A DNA stretch of 64,000 bases from assembly GCA_028289325.1 (NCBI GenBank), contig JANQQN010000137.1:1-64000 (forward strand), given 5' to 3'. Source of the DNA: Myxococcota bacterium. Lineage in GTDB: Bacteria; Myxococcota; Kuafuiibacteriia; Kuafuiibacteriales; Kuafuiibacteriaceae. Made by a program: the position numbers and the translations under genes. A model generated the notes under the pieces. That model was not told where the DNA came from, made no database searches, and saw nothing but the letters and a program-made list of their open reading frames with translations. Shown in pieces: positions 10,544 through 20,478 of the stretch; position 1 is the stretch's first letter; each line of letters begins with the position of its first letter.

Positions 10544-10996
10544 GTGTTCAATCAGACAACGATGACCGCGGTTCGCGTGCTGCTTTACCTCGCGATCGCC
10601 AAACGCGATACACCGGTAGCCGCGGCCGAACTCGCCGAGATGCTGGGGCAATCACCGACCTACGTCGCGAAGGTGACGACCCAGCTCGTGAAGGCTGGCT
10701 TGCTGAAGGCGCGCAAGGGGGCGAAAGGCGGCCTTGTCCTAGGCGTGTCGCCGCCTGCGATCACGCTTCGCCGCGTATACGAAGTATTCCAGGGGCGGCC
10801 GGTCGACGTCGCATGTACTGATGGTGCACAAGCTCGTTTGGTGTGCGGATTTCATCGCGCCATGATCGACCTGGAGAATTCAGTATTCGAAGCGATGGAG
10901 CGATGGACGTTGGCTGACCTGGCCGAGCGACCTCAGCCCGCTCCGAGCCTGAGGGACCGCGTTTCGTGTCGTCTCCAGGGTTTGCAGGGACCGTAG
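10544..10996 (+). CDS. Rrf2 family transcriptional regulator
   Basis: Rrf2 winged-helix sequence (VRVLLYLAIA..AELAEMLGQSPTYVAKVTTQLVKAGLLKARKGAKGGLVL); divergent from nap. Confidence 0.85.
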   Translation: MFNQTTMTAVRVLLYLAIAKRDTPVAAAELAEMLGQSPTYVAKVTTQLVKAGLLKARKGAKGGLVLGVSPPAITLRRVYEVFQGRPVDVACTDGAQARLVCGFHRAMIDLENSVFEAMERWTLADLAERPQPAPSLRDRVSCRLQGLQGP

Positions 10997-10997
10997 G

Positions 10998-12311
10998 CTA
11001 GAACGCGAAGGTGTATTGAACCTCTAGATAGTGAACCACGGCATCGGCGGCGCTGACCGTATCCCCCACGAAGAAGTGGTCGCTGCCGGGGACAAAGAAC
11101 GCATAGAGCGTTCTTAAGGTCATGCCTCGGCCAATTTTGTATACGATGTTGATGTCCGTTTCCGCTCCGGCAAACGCTTCTTGCTGGTCGGCAGTCTCCG
11201 GGCGGAAGAAGATGTGTTGGTCGAGTTTGAATACCCACGACGGTAGGCCACTGTATACTAGGTGAAGAACGCCGGAGCCTACGTTGGTCCGAATGCCGAT
11301 CACGTCAGCCAGGCCGAGGAACTTGTGGGTGGTGGGAAAGAGCTCGTCGTAGCCCTCGATCTTGTCTGTCGTTTCTGGATCGTCACCCGAAGCAAAGAGC
11401 CCTTCGAGCGAGAGCCGGAATCCCTTCGCGAGTAGGAAGCCGATCTCGGCATCGATCTGGAATGCCAGGACATCCGGGTTCTGAGCACCACCAGCGACTT
11501 GGCGCTTGCCGAATTGCACCCCACCTTCGAAGCGGAGATCAATCATGCCGTACTTTTGCAGAGCCCGGACGCCGACGGTCGCCTGGACTGCGGGCCGCGC
11601 TACGACCACCCCGCCATCCTCTTGCGGTGACCAGATCTGCATCAAGAGGTAGGGCTCCAGCGTTGTCTTCTCTCCGAGAAGGCGCCCGATGCTTCCGTAT
11701 AGACCAGTGAAGAATACGTCGCCGGCGAGCGTGTCCCCGTCCGGTCCGCCCAGGCCGTCGTTGAGTTGGGTGAAGAAGAGATCGAACCAGATCGGCTTGT
11801 CACTGGGCGTCAGCCGAATACGGGCGCCATCGAACGACCGGGCCGTTTGGTGCCAACGAAGGTCGCCAATGACGAGCGCGTCGCCGTAGTTCATGGCGAA
11901 GTGGCCGACGTCTAAGGTTAGTAAGTCGTTGTTGAGGCGGACGAAAGCTTCGTACACACCGAGATTGGGGTTCGAGATCGTCGACGGCTGGTTACCCCAA
12001 AACCCGTCAGCTTGCGGGGAGAAATGCAACGTGACGACCTGTCCGGCACCGAGGTCGATAGGTGCTGTTTGAAGGTTCAGGCGCGCGCGATACACGGCGA
12101 AATCTCCTTCCCGGAATCGACCTCGGCTCACGCCGAGTTTGTCGTAGTTCTCCCGCATCTCGTACCTGGTCCAGATGCTGGTTCCGACCTTTAGGGGCCA
12201 ACCGGGAATGGAATCCGCCGCCGCTTCGGACGGAGTGCCGCCAGCGGGGGTGGGGGAAGTCAAAAGGATCGCTACCGCAGTGAGCGCTGATATTGACGGA
12301 TAAAGCTTCAT
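10998..12311 (-). CDS. Outer membrane beta-barrel protein (alginate-export/porin-like)
   Basis: Signal peptide at MKLYPSIS; beta-rich alternating sequence; terminal VQYTFAF. Confidence 0.7.
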   Translation of the reverse strand: MKLYPSISALTAVAILLTSPTPAGGTPSEAAADSIPGWPLKVGTSIWTRYEMRENYDKLGVSRGRFREGDFAVYRARLNLQTAPIDLGAGQVVTLHFSPQADGFWGNQPSTISNPNLGVYEAFVRLNNDLLTLDVGHFAMNYGDALVIGDLRWHQTARSFDGARIRLTPSDKPIWFDLFFTQLNDGLGGPDGDTLAGDVFFTGLYGSIGRLLGEKTTLEPYLLMQIWSPQEDGGVVVARPAVQATVGVRALQKYGMIDLRFEGGVQFGKRQVAGGAQNPDVLAFQIDAEIGFLLAKGFRLSLEGLFASGDDPETTDKIEGYDELFPTTHKFLGLADVIGIRTNVGSGVLHLVYSGLPSWVFKLDQHIFFRPETADQQEAFAGAETDINIVYKIGRGMTLRTLYAFFVPGSDHFFVGDTVSAADAVVHYLEVQYTFAF

Positions 12312-12959
12312 ACGACGTGTCCTCCACATCGACCGCATTCGTCGTTTCCCGGGCGGTCGAAGCAAGTGGCCCCGCGTCCTGCATCAAGTACGCCATAAAG
12401 AATCGTTTTCCATCGTTGCCCAACTGTCGCCGGGACGTAGTTGGGAGCCGATCCAGCGCTACCAATTCGTGTCGATTACGCATTACTGCGATCGATTGAG
12501 CGAAGAAAAGCGACAACGCCTATCTTATTTAGGGCTTTTGTTCCCACTGCTGGGGAATACTGATCGTATTCAAGTGAAGGGTGGTCGTCGTTTGGACAAG
12601 GCGGCACTCTTGGCGCGATCGGCAAGACTGGTCGCCGTATTTGTCGACCGCCTTGAGAAGATATGTTTGGCCTCAAGCGGCAGGCGAATCGAGGCGCGTG
12701 GGGCATGTGGACTCGGTGCCCCTCGACGGGACGGCGGCCACGTGGACATGGGCTGGTCGCCGAGGCTGCTGCCGCTCAGCAGGAGCAGGCGTTACAGGAT
12801 CATCATCGACGACGAAAGAGCGGCGCTTCGACCGACAGCATCGTCCATGCCCTCGCTGAGCTTCGGGCACGCGGTCGGGGCGTGGGTGCGGGCCGATCAG
12901 TCATGGCAATAGATCGATCCCTGGTGGCACTCAGGGCCGTGAAGTCTACGCCGATCGGG

Positions 12960-13640
12960 TCAGCGGCGTTCGGTGATCTCGGAGTAGACCATCGTTTTGC
13001 CGAGCCGCTCGGTGATCGGCTTGCTCTTCATGAGCATCTTCTTGCCAAGCCAGCTTTCGGTGATCGGCTTGCTCTTCATGAGCATTCTCTTGCCGAGCCA
13101 GCTTTCGGTGATCGGCTTGCTCTGCATGAGCATCCGCTTGCCAAGCCAGCTTTCGGTGATCGGCTTGCTGTTCATGAGCATTCTCTTGCCCAGCGTTTCG
13201 GTCACCGGCCGCTTGTAGAGCATCGTTTTGCCCAGAGCCTCGGTCACCGGCCTCCTCCACAGCGTCACCCGCGGACGTCCGCGAATCAGCAGCGACGGGA
13301 GGCCGAGCACCTCCGAGAAGAACCGAGGCGTCGAATCAGAGTGGGTGAGCACCTTGGCTGCGCCGACCGTTTCGAAGGTCTCGTTGACCCGCCGCGCGAC
13401 GAATAGCTGTGGCCGTGCGCCAACGAGCGTGCGTCCCGCTTCGAGCGCGGCCTTCATCCGGTTGGTCATGGCTCGGAACTCGATGTTGCGACCTGACCCG
13501 AGAATCTCTTTCACCTTCGACGCACCCTCGGCAGGGGTGATCATGAACAGTTCTTTCGTGCCGAGACCAAACCCGGTCAGCCTGTCGAATGCCTCTTTGG
13601 CTTTGTCTTCCGTTTCAAAAACGCCTGTGTATACGACCAT
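12960..13640 (-). CDS. Repeat protein: small N-terminal alpha/beta domain plus SKPITESWLGKRMLM repeats
   Basis: 226 aa; 15-16-aa repeats in the C-terminal third, encoded by a 48-bp tandem repeat. Confidence 0.75.
   Translation of the reverse strand: MVVYTGVFETEDKAKEAFDRLTGFGLGTKELFMITPAEGASKVKEILGSGRNIEFRAMTNRMKAALEAGRTLVGARPQLFVARRVNETFETVGAAKVLTHSDSTPRFFSEVLGLPSLLIRGRPRVTLWRRPVTEALGKTMLYKRPVTETLGKRMLMNSKPITESWLGKRMLMQSKPITESWLGKRMLMKSKPITESWLGKKMLMKSKPITERLGKTMVYSEITERR
13010..13196. repeat. 48-bp coding tandem repeat (about 4 strong copies)
   Basis: CGGTGATCGGCTTGCT..ATGAGCAT.. recurs at 13011 and 13059 and onward with 48-bp period. Confidence 0.85.
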
Positions 13641-13873
13641 TGGTTACTCCAAATTACCGGCCTGCGGATGTCGGTGGTGAATACCCGTCGAGTAGGGTCG
13701 GGTATTGTAGTCGTTTGCTGATTCGACCCACCGCGCTCCAGCGCACGATCGCTTGATTTGCCCCGTGTGCGGCAGCAGCGGGGCCTCTCGGCCTCCACCG
13801 GCGGCGTCTTTTCGGCCACCGAGAACACGAAATGGATAACGGGTTTGCGGGGCCGCCGTTCAGCCAACGGCGT

Positions 13874-14836
13874 TCAAAGTGGCTTCACGGGCACGTTGAG
13901 CTCGACGATGTGTTTTTGCTCCGGATGCTCCTGCGGATTGTTGAGGTAGCGCTCGAAGGACGGCCGGTCGTCCGGTTGATATCCGCTCTCAGGTAGCCAC
14001 TGTCCGTACACCGCGTCCCAGGCGTCCGCGTACTGGTCGACGTCGATCTCGAAGTGGGCCACGGCGTAGGCCCCGCCGGGGATCGTCATCTCTCCGATCT
14101 CGCCGGAGACCTCGGTGCCCTTCGGGCACGTGACGCACACGGAGAGTTGGTGTTTGGCTTCATCGGTCACATTCGGGTCGTCGTGGTATACAGAGAGGAA
14201 CTGACCGGTGGCGAGTAGTCCGCGCGGTCCGGCCCACTGGGCCAAACGTCCGAACAGCTCCCCGAACAGCGCGGCGTTTCCGGCGTAGGGTCCGATATGT
14301 CGAAGGTATACGACGTGGGTGGGCTCCAGCGTTTTGACGTGAATCTCGGTCTCGATGGCTTTGTGGTTCTTCATGACCAACCTCCAGTTGACGTGTCCAT
14401 CGGCATCCTGACGCCGTTGGAAGCTGACGACCTGACCGGGGTTGCGAAGCGACTGATGGCCCTTGCGGTCTACCTTGCGATTCTTGCGATGCGCTTCGCT
14501 CCCTCCCGTGCGCCACTCGCTCGCGCTCATCCCGAATACATCCTTGAAGGTTCGAGCGAAGGTTTCCGGACTGGAGAAGCCACAGTCGAGCGCGATGGCG
14601 GTGATGCTCTCGTTGGGGTTGTAAACGAGCTTTTGCGCCGCGCGCTCGACGCGGAGCCGGCGGACCAGCTGGTGGCAGGTCTCGCCTATCAGCGCGGAGA
14701 AGATTCGATGGAAATGATACGGCGAGAAGTTCGCCACGCGCGCGAGCGTCTTCAGCGATAGGTCAGCGTCAAGATTGTCGTGAACGTAGTCGAGCACCCG
14801 ATTGATGCGAATCTTGTACTCCGTTCGAGCATCCAT
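13874..14836 (-). CDS. AraC family regulator with GyrI-like effector-binding domain
   Basis: N-terminal HTH_18 (LSLKTLARVANFSPYHFHRIFSALIGE), C-terminal GyrI-like domain. Confidence 0.88.
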   Translation of the reverse strand: MDARTEYKIRINRVLDYVHDNLDADLSLKTLARVANFSPYHFHRIFSALIGETCHQLVRRLRVERAAQKLVYNPNESITAIALDCGFSSPETFARTFKDVFGMSASEWRTGGSEAHRKNRKVDRKGHQSLRNPGQVVSFQRRQDADGHVNWRLVMKNHKAIETEIHVKTLEPTHVVYLRHIGPYAGNAALFGELFGRLAQWAGPRGLLATGQFLSVYHDDPNVTDEAKHQLSVCVTCPKGTEVSGEIGEMTIPGGAYAVAHFEIDVDQYADAWDAVYGQWLPESGYQPDDRPSFERYLNNPQEHPEQKHIVELNVPVKPL

Positions 14837-15041
14837 GGGCCGTGCTTAGCGAACGAAGCCCGAAAACGCTACACCCGCGCTGTCGACATGACCTGGGGAT
14901 GCGCGTACGCGAAAAGGCGTTAACGCCTGCTGGTCGGTGAACTCGACCCGCGGCTGCGATCACCCTCCGTCGAGTGAGTCCTCGTCGCGAAACGATGATG
15001 TCAACGGGACCCCCGTCCGCGGGGACGGGGGCCGAAGAGAG

Positions 15042-17183
15042 TCAAACGAAGAGCTTTTTCTCGCTCGCGTATGTCTTGACGATCGCAGGGGCTTCGAATC
15101 GAGGGCCGTACTTCTCGGCGAGCTCCGCGCAGCGGGTCACGAAGCGGTTCAGCCCGTAGGTGTTGACGTACTGGAGGTAGCCTCCGGTCCACGGCGGGGC
15201 CCCGATGCCCATGATGGAACCGATGTTCGCGTCGGGAACGTTGCGCAACACACCCTGCTCGAGGCACTTGAGGCTCTCGATGACGGGACGGAAGAGGAGC
15301 CGGTCCTCGATGTCCTGGTCGGAGATATCGACGTCCTTTTTCCACTTCGCGAGACCTGGCCACATGGTCTTGGTGCCTTTGCCGTAGTCGAAGAATCCGC
15401 GGCCGGCCTTCTTGCCGGGGCGGTCGTGCTCGTCGACGAGCGCCGCGATGAGGGCGGTGGCGTTCGGAGTGGGATTGTCCTCCTTCTTCACCAAACCCAT
15501 GGCCACTTGGGTGTTATAGATGTCTTTGCTCAGGCTGAGGCTGACCTCGTCGAGCATGGTGAGAGGGCCCACCGGATACATGAGGCCTCTGGCCAGGGCC
15601 TCGATGCGAACGGGATCGACACCCTCGTGGACGAGCTGCGCGCCCTCCATGATGTGGGTGCCGATGGTCCGCGAGGTGTAGAAGCCGACCGCGTCCTCGA
15701 CCACGATCGGCGTCTTCTTGATCTGCCGGGCGTAGTCGAAGCTTCGGGCCAGGGTCTCGTCCGAGGTGTCCTTACCCACCACGATCTCCAGCAGAGGCAT
15801 CTTGTCCACCGGCGAAAAGAAGTGGAGCCCGATGAAGTGGTCCGGTCGCTGGCTGGCCTCGGCGAGCCGAGTGATGGGCAAGGTCGACGTGTTCGATCCC
15901 CAGATGCCTCCGTCGGCAAGAAGGCTTTCGTGTTCCTTCACCACCTGGTTTTTGAGATCGATCCGCTCGAAGACGGCTTCGATCACCAGGTCACAGCCTT
16001 CGAGGTCCCCGGCGTGCGCCGTGGGTTTGATGAGGTCGAGGACGGCCTGCTTCTTCTCCCCCGTCATCTTGCCGCGGCCCACCCGCTTGGTGAGGAGCAT
16101 CTCGGAGTACGCTTTGCCGCGCTGTGCGCCGGCCATATCGACGTCCTTGAGGACAACCTCGATGCCGGCCATCGCGGATACGTACGCGATGCCTTGGCCC
16201 ATCATGCCGGCGCCGATGACGCCGAGCTTCTTGACCTTGGAGGCGGGAATGTCCTTCGGACGACTCCCTCCGCCGTTGACCTTGTTCAGGTTGAAGAAGA
16301 ACGCGGTGATCATGTTCTTCGCCTGCGGCGTGGTGACCAGGTAGGCGAAGTTGCGGCCCTCGATTTTCAGCGCCACATCGAACTTTACCCGTGTCGCCTC
16401 GAGCATGGTGTCGAAGATCTTCACCGGGGCGGGAAGCCGTCCCTTGGTTTTGTCGGCCATCATGGCCGCGCCGATGGCGATCATGGGGGCGAGCTTGGGC
16501 GAGTTTGCGGTGCCCCCCGGGATCTTGCGGGTCGGGTCGTCCCACGGCTGGATCGCGGCCGGCATCTTGCCTTTCGAGGCCAAGATCCAGGCGCGAGCCG
16601 CCGCAAGCAGGTCTTCGAGGCTGTCGACGGTGTCGTGAATCAGCCCCGCCGCCTTCGCTTCGTCGGGCGAGACCTGCTTGCCTTCGACGAGGTATGGCAT
16701 CGCCTCCTGCACGCCCAGGAGGTGCGTCATTCGTACGACGCCACCGGCCCCGGGGAGCAGCCCCAACGTGACCTCGGGGAGCCCGACTTTGACGCTCTTG
16801 TCATTCCAAGCGATGCGGCGGTTGTGGAGCAGGCACAGCTCGAAGCCACCCCCAAGCGCGGCGCCGTTGATCGCCGCCACCTTGGGCACCGGCAGCAGCT
16901 CGTAGCGGCGCATGACCGCCTTGCTGTGCTCGACGTTGGCGTGAAACTCAGCCTGCTGCTCGTCTTGGATCGACAGGAGCATGTGGAGATTACCGCCCGC
17001 GAAGAAGGTCTTCTTCGCGGAGGTGAGGATGATTCCGGTGAGGTCCGTTTCGGTCTCGAGCTTCTCCACGATCGACTCGAAAGCGGGGGAGAAGTGCTCG
17101 TTCATAGAGTTGACGGGCCCGTCCATATCCATGGTGATGGTGACGATCCCGTCCGCGTCTTTGGCGTAATTGAGTCCGTGCAT
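15042..17183 (-). CDS. fadJ: 3-hydroxyacyl-CoA dehydrogenase / enoyl-CoA hydratase, FadJ/FadB-like
   Basis: Crotonase N-terminus plus 3HCDH domain (VIGAGMMGQGIAYVSAMAGIEVVLKD); 713 aa; upstream of thiolase. Confidence 0.9.
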   Translation of the reverse strand: MHGLNYAKDADGIVTITMDMDGPVNSMNEHFSPAFESIVEKLETETDLTGIILTSAKKTFFAGGNLHMLLSIQDEQQAEFHANVEHSKAVMRRYELLPVPKVAAINGAALGGGFELCLLHNRRIAWNDKSVKVGLPEVTLGLLPGAGGVVRMTHLLGVQEAMPYLVEGKQVSPDEAKAAGLIHDTVDSLEDLLAAARAWILASKGKMPAAIQPWDDPTRKIPGGTANSPKLAPMIAIGAAMMADKTKGRLPAPVKIFDTMLEATRVKFDVALKIEGRNFAYLVTTPQAKNMITAFFFNLNKVNGGGSRPKDIPASKVKKLGVIGAGMMGQGIAYVSAMAGIEVVLKDVDMAGAQRGKAYSEMLLTKRVGRGKMTGEKKQAVLDLIKPTAHAGDLEGCDLVIEAVFERIDLKNQVVKEHESLLADGGIWGSNTSTLPITRLAEASQRPDHFIGLHFFSPVDKMPLLEIVVGKDTSDETLARSFDYARQIKKTPIVVEDAVGFYTSRTIGTHIMEGAQLVHEGVDPVRIEALARGLMYPVGPLTMLDEVSLSLSKDIYNTQVAMGLVKKEDNPTPNATALIAALVDEHDRPGKKAGRGFFDYGKGTKTMWPGLAKWKKDVDISDQDIEDRLLFRPVIESLKCLEQGVLRNVPDANIGSIMGIGAPPWTGGYLQYVNTYGLNRFVTRCAELAEKYGPRFEAPAIVKTYASEKKLFV

Positions 17184-17193
17184 AGCGACCTCC

Positions 17194-18402
17194 TCAGATC
17201 CGCTCGATGATGGTGGAGATGCCCATGCCGCCTCCCACGCAAAGCGAGATCATGCCGCGCTTGAGGTTGCGGCGCTCGAGCTCGTCGAGAACGGTGGAGA
17301 CGAGGCAGCCTCCGGTGGCCCCCAGGGGGTGACCCATCGCGATGGCGCCGCCGACAACGTTGGTGATCTCGGGGTCGATGTCGAGGTCCTTCATGTAGCG
17401 AAGGGCCACGGAGGCGAAGGCCTCATTGATCTCCCAAAGGTCGATGTCTGACTTCTGCAACTTCGCCTGCCCGAGGGCCTTCAGGGCGGCCGGTCCAGGG
17501 CCGGTGAGCATGATGACCGGCTCCACGGCAAGGACGGCTGCGGTAACAATGCGACCGCGGGGCTCGAGCCCGAGATCTTTGCCGGCCCGCTCGGAACCCA
17601 GGAGCACCGCGCTGGCGCCGTCGACGATGCCCGACGAGTTGCCGGCCGTGTGAACGTGGTTGATGGCTTCGACGTCGTTGTAGACCTTTAGCGCCAAGGC
17701 GTCCATGCCCATGGCGCCCATCTGGGCGAAGGAGGGCTTCAGGCGACCGAGGGCCTCCATCGTAGTCTGCGGCTTGATGAAGTCGTCTTTTTTGAGGATC
17801 AGCTCGCCGTTCTTGTCCGTCACCGGAAGAACGGACTTATCGAACCAGCCGCTATCGCGGGCGTGGGCGGCGCGCTTTTGGCTCTCGACGGCGAAAGCGT
17901 CGACGTCCTCGCGGGACCACCCCTCGAGGGTGGCGATGAGGTCGGCGCCGATGCCTTGGGGAACCGACTTTTTCTCGACGACAAACTCCGCGTCCTGGAA
18001 CATGGCGCCACCGTTGCTGCCCATGGGCACGCGGGACATGCACTCCACGCCGCCGGCCACCACCAGCTCCTGCCAGCCCATGCCCACCTTGGCTGCGGCG
18101 CTGTTGACCGCCTCGAGGCCGGAAGCGCAGAAGCGGTCCAGCTGAACACCCGCCACCGAGTTGTCCCAGCCGGCGTACATCGCTGCGGCCTTGGCGATGT
18201 CGGAGCCTTGTTCCCCAACGGGGGTCACGCATCCGAACACCACGTCGTCCACGCGGGCGGTGTCGAAATCATGGCGTGCTTGCAGGCCGTTGAGCAGGCC
18301 GGCGGCGAGGGCGATGGGCTTCACTTCGTGAAGGGTGCCGTCAGGCTTCCCTTTGGAGCGCGGCGTGCGCACGGCGTCGTAGATGTAGGCGGTTTGGCTC
18401 AT
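17194..18402 (-). CDS. fadI: Acetyl-CoA C-acyltransferase (thiolase)
   Basis: Thiolase motifs ([36 protein letters not shown]). Confidence 0.9.
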   Translation of the reverse strand: MSQTAYIYDAVRTPRSKGKPDGTLHEVKPIALAAGLLNGLQARHDFDTARVDDVVFGCVTPVGEQGSDIAKAAAMYAGWDNSVAGVQLDRFCASGLEAVNSAAAKVGMGWQELVVAGGVECMSRVPMGSNGGAMFQDAEFVVEKKSVPQGIGADLIATLEGWSREDVDAFAVESQKRAAHARDSGWFDKSVLPVTDKNGELILKKDDFIKPQTTMEALGRLKPSFAQMGAMGMDALALKVYNDVEAINHVHTAGNSSGIVDGASAVLLGSERAGKDLGLEPRGRIVTAAVLAVEPVIMLTGPGPAALKALGQAKLQKSDIDLWEINEAFASVALRYMKDLDIDPEITNVVGGAIAMGHPLGATGGCLVSTVLDELERRNLKRGMISLCVGGGMGISTIIERI

Positions 18403-18403
18403 T

Positions 18404-18484
18404 GATTGATGGTCCTCTGAGCCGGAGTTCTAGGGCTCTGAGCGCGACTCATCAATCACCTTGCTCGACGCGTTATGATCATAA
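18404..18484. promoter_or_regulatory. Divergent thiolase/AraC intergenic operator region
   Basis: Inverted repeat GATTGATG (18404-18411) / CATCAATC (18450-18457) and perfect palindrome TTATGATCATAA (18473-18484). Confidence 0.45.
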
Positions 18485-18496
18485 GATAACAAGAAC

Positions 18497-19486
18497 GTGG
18501 AAGCGTCGCAGCTGGTCCTGGACACCCTCGAGGGGGCCCGCGCCCGAGGCTATGACCCCCAGAAACTGCTCGATGCGGCTCAATTCCCGTCGTTGCCACC
18601 GTCGGAACGTCTTCCCTTGGTGGACTACGCTCGACTGGTGGGCGTTGTCGCACGTACCTTGGATGACGAGTACCTCGGCCTGCTGGATGGGCGAATGCCC
18701 TTCGGTACCTTTGCCCTTCAGGCCGCATACGCGCGACACGGCGAGGATCTGCTCGACGCGTATCGACGCCTCCTCGAGTTCGCGCGTATCCTCGACCTCT
18801 CCCTGGTACAGACGTTGGAGGTCGGGGGCGGCGAGGTCGTACACCGGGTCCGGCGCCTTCCCGGCCGAATCGTTCGTAACCCCCTCGCCATTCAAATGAC
18901 CCTGGTACTGCCCCATCGCCTCGTGGCGTGGATGGGGGCCCATCGGCTGCCCATCACCCGCGTGGAGTTCGACTATCCCGAGCCCCGGGATGCGGACAGT
19001 CTTCAGGCCATTTTGGGGCGAGCGCCCGTCCGTTACGACGCGGACAGCAGCGCATTCTTCTTCGCCGAAGAGCATCTGCGGCGTCGCGTACGGCGAACCG
19101 AAGAGGAGGCCCGTCGGTGGGGGCGGCGGACGCCGCTCGACGCGTTCCTGCCGAACGTGGCGAACGATGGTGTCGCGTTCGACGTCGCTCGCCACATCGA
19201 GCGAGTGTTGCTCGACGAGCAACGTTGTCCCTCGATGTCGGAGACGGGGGCGGCGGTCGGTCTGCCGCCTCATACACTTCGGCGGCGCCTGCTGGCCGAA
19301 GGGCAGGATTATCTACACGTGAGGAGCCAGGCGAAGCGCGACGTGGCCATTCATCTGCTCACGAGCACCGCGCTGTCGGTGGAGGAGGTCGGATTTCGAA
19401 CCGGATTCAGCGCCGCCAACGCCTTCATTCGCGCCTTTCGCAGTTGGACTGGCGTCACGCCGCGGGTCTATCGCGAAGGCCATTAG
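18497..19486 (+). CDS. AraC family transcriptional regulator (AraC_binding_2-like N-terminus)
   Basis: C-terminal HTH (AVGLPPHTLRRRLLAEGQDYLHVRSQAKRDVAIHLL...VGFRTGFSAANAFIRAFRSWTGVTPRVYR). Confidence 0.87.
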   Translation: MEASQLVLDTLEGARARGYDPQKLLDAAQFPSLPPSERLPLVDYARLVGVVARTLDDEYLGLLDGRMPFGTFALQAAYARHGEDLLDAYRRLLEFARILDLSLVQTLEVGGGEVVHRVRRLPGRIVRNPLAIQMTLVLPHRLVAWMGAHRLPITRVEFDYPEPRDADSLQAILGRAPVRYDADSSAFFFAEEHLRRRVRRTEEEARRWGRRTPLDAFLPNVANDGVAFDVARHIERVLLDEQRCPSMSETGAAVGLPPHTLRRRLLAEGQDYLHVRSQAKRDVAIHLLTSTALSVEEVGFRTGFSAANAFIRAFRSWTGVTPRVYREGH

Positions 19487-19561
19487 CCACCGACCGATCC
19501 ATCCCCGTCTGCAGGTGTGTTTCTTCTTGCTGTTCAAGAACGTTTGTTCCAAAACCAGATC

Positions 19562-20152
19562 ATGCCGAGGCAGAGAAGCTTCGACGAAGACGTCGTCTTG
19601 ACTGCGGCTATGAAGTGTTTCTGGCGGCACGGGTACGCCGCCACGAGCATGAAGGATCTCGAGGCGGCCACCGGTCTCACTACCGGCAGTCTCTATAATG
19701 GCTTCGGCAACAAAGACGACCTGTTCTTGGCTGCGCTTCAGCACTACGTCGACACCGTGGTCGCGGCTCGAATCGCGCGTTACCTGATCGCGGGTGACGC
19801 TCGGGAGGGAATCCTGGCGTTCGTCCGTGAAGGGCTGGACCGTGGCTCGCGCCAGCTGAGCTCGGGTTGCCTGCTGGTCAACAGCTTCGTCGAGGCACCA
19901 TTACATCAGCCGAAAGTGCGGGCCGTGCTTACGCACGGGCAGCGAATGATCGACGAAGCGTTGGTCGCCGCCGTCGAGCGGGGCATGGCGGCCGGTGAGA
20001 TTCGGTCGACCGCCGATTCCCGGGCGCTAGCGCTACAGGTGAGCTTCGCCGCCGGTGCGCTGCTGGTTCGCAGCCGGGCGGATACGACGCCGAACTGGTT
20101 CGAGGAACCGATGGGCGCGGTCGAAGGGTTGCTTGCAGTGGTCGAATCGTAG
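19562..20152 (+). CDS. TetR family transcriptional regulator
   Basis: MPRQRSFDEDVVLTAAMKCFWRHGYAATSMKDLEAATGLTTGSLYNGFGNKDDLF HTH. Confidence 0.9.
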   Translation: MPRQRSFDEDVVLTAAMKCFWRHGYAATSMKDLEAATGLTTGSLYNGFGNKDDLFLAALQHYVDTVVAARIARYLIAGDAREGILAFVREGLDRGSRQLSSGCLLVNSFVEAPLHQPKVRAVLTHGQRMIDEALVAAVERGMAAGEIRSTADSRALALQVSFAAGALLVRSRADTTPNWFEEPMGAVEGLLAVVES

Positions 20153-20153
20153 G

Positions 20154-20478
20154 CCGACGCACGATCGTTACGCATGCAGACCTGCGGGAACGTCGCGATC
20201 TGATCGGCGATGGCGACCGCCTCCTCGATCGCCGTGCCCTTGGGCACAACCGTGTTCGCGAGCCCCATCATGCGGGCCTCTTGTGCGCCGACGGCGCGGC
20301 CGGTGAGGATCATGTCCATCGCGTGGCCATGCGCGGCCGAATCGTCTTTATCGAACTCGACGAATGCCTCGAACAGCGCCTGGGCGTTCTTAGGATCGAC
20401 GGCTTTGCGTACCGCGGGCCGGTTGATGCACACGACGACCGTTGTTCCTCGGCGTTCGACGGTAATGGTGGCACTCAT
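20154..20478 (-). pseudogene. Enoyl-CoA hydratase remnant, internally deleted and 3'-truncated
   Basis: FDKDDSAA is joined directly to HGHAMDMILTGRAVGAQEARMMGLANTVVP; about 100 aa of crotonase core missing compared with 20475-21254. Confidence 0.8.

Noticed and set aside
13010-13196. 48-bp tandem repeat as a possible CRISPR array
   Set aside because: Contiguous coding repeats with no variable spacers.
12663-13406. Plus-strand repeat ORF (HEHLLAKPAFGDRLALHEH...)
   Set aside because: Antisense reading of the 48-bp repeat; the minus-strand frame gives the coherent full-length protein with a normal N-terminal domain.
14937-17210. 757-aa plus-strand ORF
   Set aside because: Antisense to fadJ; composition typical of the high-GC shadow frame and no domain.
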